From: Thermodesulfobacteriota bacterium
GTDB lineage: Bacteria; Desulfobacterota_D; UBA1144; Nemesobacterales; UBA2774
Reading direction: 5' to 3'
DNA: 64,000 nt
NCBI GenBank assembly: GCA_021604765.1
Contig: BQJP01000011.1
Span: forward strand, 1-64,000
The notes beneath the pieces were generated by a model that did not search any database, had not been told where the DNA came from, and saw only the letters and a list, made by a program, of their open reading frames with translations. Shown in pieces: positions 61,316 to 64,000 of the stretch. The translations under genes were made by a program, and so were the position numbers. Within the stretch, counting starts at the first letter, position 1. Each line of letters begins with the position of its first letter.

Positions 61316-61362
61316 AGGATTCCTAATCCTGAGGCCAGAGGTTCGAATCCTCTCGGGGACGC
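61316..61362. repeat. Right attachment site: duplicate of the tRNA-Arg 3' end (26697-26743)
   Basis: 46/47 identical; the single difference is T26716 versus C61335. Confidence 0.95.
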
Positions 61363-61453
61363 ATCAAGCCCAGTAGCCAGAAATAACCCCTCTTTTATTA
61401 TTTAAAGAGAAATTGTTCTTGACTTCTTAAGAACGATGCTTTATATTATTTAT

Positions 61454-61546
61454 GAAACTTAAGTAACGTACTTAAATTCATCCTCCATCCTCCTTTAAGA
61501 AAGAGGAAGCAAATCAGAAAGGACTTGCTTCCTCTTCTCTTTATTT
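61454..61546 (+). ncRNA. Candidate small RNA or structured leader with tandem AUCCUCC anti-SD motif
   Basis: TTGACT-N17-TATATT promoter at 61419-61447; hairpin TTAAGTA-ACG-TACTTAA; ATCCTCCATCCTCC; 12-bp stem 61501-61512/61525-61536 followed by a U-rich run. Confidence 0.5.
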
Positions 61547-61593
61547 AGGCACTTTTACCAGAGTTTTGATCAGTTATAATAATCCAAACTATT

Positions 61594-62523
61594 ATGGACA
61601 AGATACATATTATTCTCTTTTATAAGTTCAGTGAAATACAAAATCCTGAAGATTTTGTAGAGAGGCATCTGAATTTCTGTACAAAAGTAGGTCTACTTGG
61701 AAAAATTTTGGTAGCCAAAGAAGGGATCAATGGCTCACTTTCAGGATCAGAAGATCAAATCAATAAATATAAAGAATTTTTAACAAGCTTTAGTCAATTC
61801 TCTGATATTAATTTCAAAGAGGAAATTGGAACATTTAACCCGTTTAAAAAAATGATTGTCCGCCAAAAGAAAGAAATTATAAGAATGGATCAGAACCTTG
61901 ATCTAAAAAATAGAGGAGAATACATCTCTCCTCAAGAGTTAATGGAACTATACGAAAGCGATGAAGAGTTTATTGTGCTCGACACCAGGAACAATTATGA
62001 ATCGGAGGTAGGGAAATTTAAAAATGCTATCACACCGGATATAGATACTTTTCGAGAATTTCCCGAAGCACTCAAAGCTCTCGAGGACAAAAAGGACAAA
62101 AAGATAATAACCTATTGCACCGGTGGCATAAGGTGCGAGAAGGCAACTTCTTATATGATAAAAAGTGGTTTTACGAACGTTTATCAACTACAAGATGGTA
62201 TTATAAACTTCTGTCAGCAGTTCCCCAATACACTATGGGAAGGAAAGTGTTTCGTGTTTGATCAGAGGCTATTATCACATGTCGACCCTGAGGCAGAACC
62301 AATAACAAACTGCATTCATTGTAATCAAACTTGTGACCGTTATCAGAACTGCAAAAACCCAACTTGTGACGATTTTATCGTATTATGCGAGGATTGTGGT
62401 AAAAAGTTCAACGGTTGCTGTAGTGATAACTGCATAAGTGAATATAAAACCTATACAGCTAAGAAATCAAGAGAAAGACAAGGTTATAAGAGTAAAGAAC
62501 AAACCCTAGGGGGGATAGAATGA
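61594..62523 (+). CDS. trhO: tRNA uridine(34) hydroxylase, rhodanese family
   Basis: KILVAKEGINGSLSG, TYCTGGIRCEKATSYM, CDRYQNCKNPTCDDFIVLCEDCGKKFNGCCSDNC. Confidence 0.92.
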   Translation: MDKIHIILFYKFSEIQNPEDFVERHLNFCTKVGLLGKILVAKEGINGSLSGSEDQINKYKEFLTSFSQFSDINFKEEIGTFNPFKKMIVRQKKEIIRMDQNLDLKNRGEYISPQELMELYESDEEFIVLDTRNNYESEVGKFKNAITPDIDTFREFPEALKALEDKKDKKIITYCTGGIRCEKATSYMIKSGFTNVYQLQDGIINFCQQFPNTLWEGKCFVFDQRLLSHVDPEAEPITNCIHCNQTCDRYQNCKNPTCDDFIVLCEDCGKKFNGCCSDNCISEYKTYTAKKSRERQGYKSKEQTLGGIE

Positions 62524-62933
62524 GAACTTTATTGATAATTGCAATTCTAGGAATATCTACCAATTTTGCATTCTCAGAGTGCACAGATTATATGCAGGCT
62601 TTTAACAAACATCAGCTAGTAATAAAGGGAATGATGGATCTAAATTTTCAGGGCAAGATGAATGCGGAGGTAGGAGATGCAATCGGCAAGCGCCTTCAAG
62701 AAGCGCAAAAACCGCTTGATGCCGGAGAATACAATAAGGCTTGTGAAATGTATGATTCTATCCTTGATGATTATAAATTTGACAAATCATTCGGCGAAGC
62801 TCCTACGCTTGACAAAAAAGAATCTAGTAACAGCAGTTCAAGCAATGACGCAAGTGCAACTTCAGCGACATCCTCCTCAAGCGAAGCTTCCTCTTCTGCT
62901 GATTCAGCAGCCACTCAACCGACAAACAAATAA
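62520..62933 (+). CDS. Secreted hypothetical protein with Ser/Ala-rich tail
   Basis: Signal peptide; 4-nt overlap with trhO; low-complexity C-terminus. Confidence 0.6.
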   Translation: MRTLLIIAILGISTNFAFSECTDYMQAFNKHQLVIKGMMDLNFQGKMNAEVGDAIGKRLQEAQKPLDAGEYNKACEMYDSILDDYKFDKSFGEAPTLDKKESSNSSSSNDASATSATSSSSEASSSADSAATQPTNK

Positions 62934-63222
62934 ACAACTTTAAGTATTTCAATACTGTGGATGGTTACCGCTCATAAGATTGGTATAATTCTTTGTGAAT
63001 CTTTTTAAGAAAGGATCGACACTATTTAATCGTCACTATCTTGTTCTTTTCGTGCACGCAGAATAATAGCGATTACAAAAGCTGAAAGAGCAAGCGCATA
63101 AATTACTGGTCCTATTACTTCTAAAATTTGAACTTACCCCCTTTAGTTAGTAAATATATTATGCTTCACCGGAGACTATATGTCTATAGTCCCCGGCTTA
63201 GCAATAACTTTGTTTCTGTTAC

Positions 63223-64000
63223 TTACTTTTTCTTTTTAGTAGCTTTTTTAGCTGTTGAACTCTTTTGAATAAACTTTTTAAGCTCTTTCTGATCAGACTT
63301 AAGAAGTTCTGCAATACGAGGTGGATTTATTTGAGCAACAATAATATCTCCAACTTCCATGTTAACATCGCCGAAGATACCGTGCTTCTGCATTCCTTTG
63401 GTTTGCATCTGATTATCATCAGTTGGGTTCACATAATGAATCGCTGTTGCTTTGTATCTGTGAATTAGGAACAGTGACAATAAAGCGTTTAGCCTCTTCT
63501 GACGATACTCAGAATCGAATGTGTTCTGGTCTCTAACAAAGATTAAGGTTTTACCCATACGATCAATTATTGTTGAGAAAACGACATCTCCGATTTTATT
63601 GTTGTCACCGTCAAACACAGCGAGTTCAAGAAGTTCAGAACCTGCGGTATGAGGCCTCAACTGAACACGGAAGTTATCTTCAAAGTTATAATGGTCACTC
63701 CATATCTCAAGCCAATCTTCTAGGAGCCTTGGCGGAACCTCAGTTTCAACTAGATGTTGAACCTGTGTAGATCCTTTACCCATTGCCTTTGTTGTTGCAG
63801 TACGACCTGAAGATGCAGCCAATGCACCATCCATTCTAGGTCCTCCAACAAGTGACTGAGGTGTTTTATAAGGAGAATCGACCAGTCTGAATTTTCTTTG
63901 TAATCTGGCGAGTGCCAACATACCGTCCTGTTTTAGGGCAGTTGAGAACTCTTCTGCAGCGAGTCCGTCTATCTGATGCCCACCGTAAGTAATGAAATCA
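63223..64000 (-). CDS. aceA: Isocitrate lyase, C-terminal part (runs off the right edge)
   Basis: Minus-strand [37 protein letters not shown] continues past the supplied [44 protein letters not shown]. Confidence 0.85.
   Translation of the reverse strand, partial: DFITYGGHQIDGLAAEEFSTALKQDGMLALARLQRKFRLVDSPYKTPQSLVGGPRMDGALAASSGRTATTKAMGKGSTQVQHLVETEVPPRLLEDWLEIWSDHYNFEDNFRVQLRPHTAGSELLELAVFDGDNNKIGDVVFSTIIDRMGKTLIFVRDQNTFDSEYRQKRLNALLSLFLIHRYKATAIHYVNPTDDNQMQTKGMQKHGIFGDVNMEVGDIIVAQINPPRIAELLKSDQKELKKFIQKSSTAKKATKKKK

Larger units (their letters stand above)
26669..61362. mobile_element. tRNA-Arg-integrated genomic island (integrative element) with copper/heavy-metal cargo
   Basis: Integrase next to the tRNA; 47-nt tRNA 3' end duplicated at 61316-61362 with one mismatch; replication/excision genes at the left end; metal-resistance cargo. 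Confidence 0.9.

Noticed and set aside
61316-61362. Possible second tRNA-Arg gene
   Set aside because: Only the 3' portion from the anticodon arm is present; acceptor 5' strand and D-arm are missing and no CCA follows. It is an attachment-site duplicate.
63026-63133. Small minus-strand TM ORF ending VIYALALSAFVIAIILRARKEQDSDD
   Set aside because: Plausible peptide with an upstream GGGGG, but the open frame has no ATG/GTG/TTG start (only ATT), so it is left uncalled.
1-64000. CRISPR array, rRNA operon, transposase or phage structural genes
   Set aside because: No regularly spaced identical repeats, rRNA-like sequence, transposase or virion proteins were seen in the window.

Overview
The window is a bacterial chromosome segment that looks AT-rich by eye. 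Backbone genes include glnE (partial), priA, a polyferredoxin/FAD oxidoreductase pair, a metal ABC transporter with a DtxR-family regulator, an AI-2E family transporter, glutaminyl cyclase, a multicopper oxidase, trhO and a partial isocitrate lyase. A genomic island of about 34.6 kb interrupts it. The island begins at a complete tRNA-Arg(CCT) at 26669-26745, which is followed by a tyrosine integrase. It ends at a 47-nt duplicate of the tRNA 3' end (46/47 identical) at 61316-61362. Island cargo includes a CopB-type P-type ATPase, a CDF transporter, a CusCBA-like efflux system, c-type cytochromes, His/Cys-rich small proteins, phosphoketolase plus acetate kinase, a GH13 sugar phosphorylase, and a histidine kinase/sigma-54 response regulator pair. 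The strongest observations beyond annotation are: (1) a sigma-54 mini-regulon with two divergent pairs of -24/-12 promoters, each sharing a central palindromic site close to TGTTGNANNTTCAACA; (2) matching TGTCAGT direct-repeat pairs just inside both island ends, candidate integrase arm sites; (3) a candidate sRNA next to the right attachment site, with promoter, hairpin, tandem AUCCUCC (anti-Shine-Dalgarno) motif and terminator; (4) a phased TGCA array at the divergent excisionase/unknown-gene promoter. All calls come from reading the sequence. No database search or structure prediction was run.
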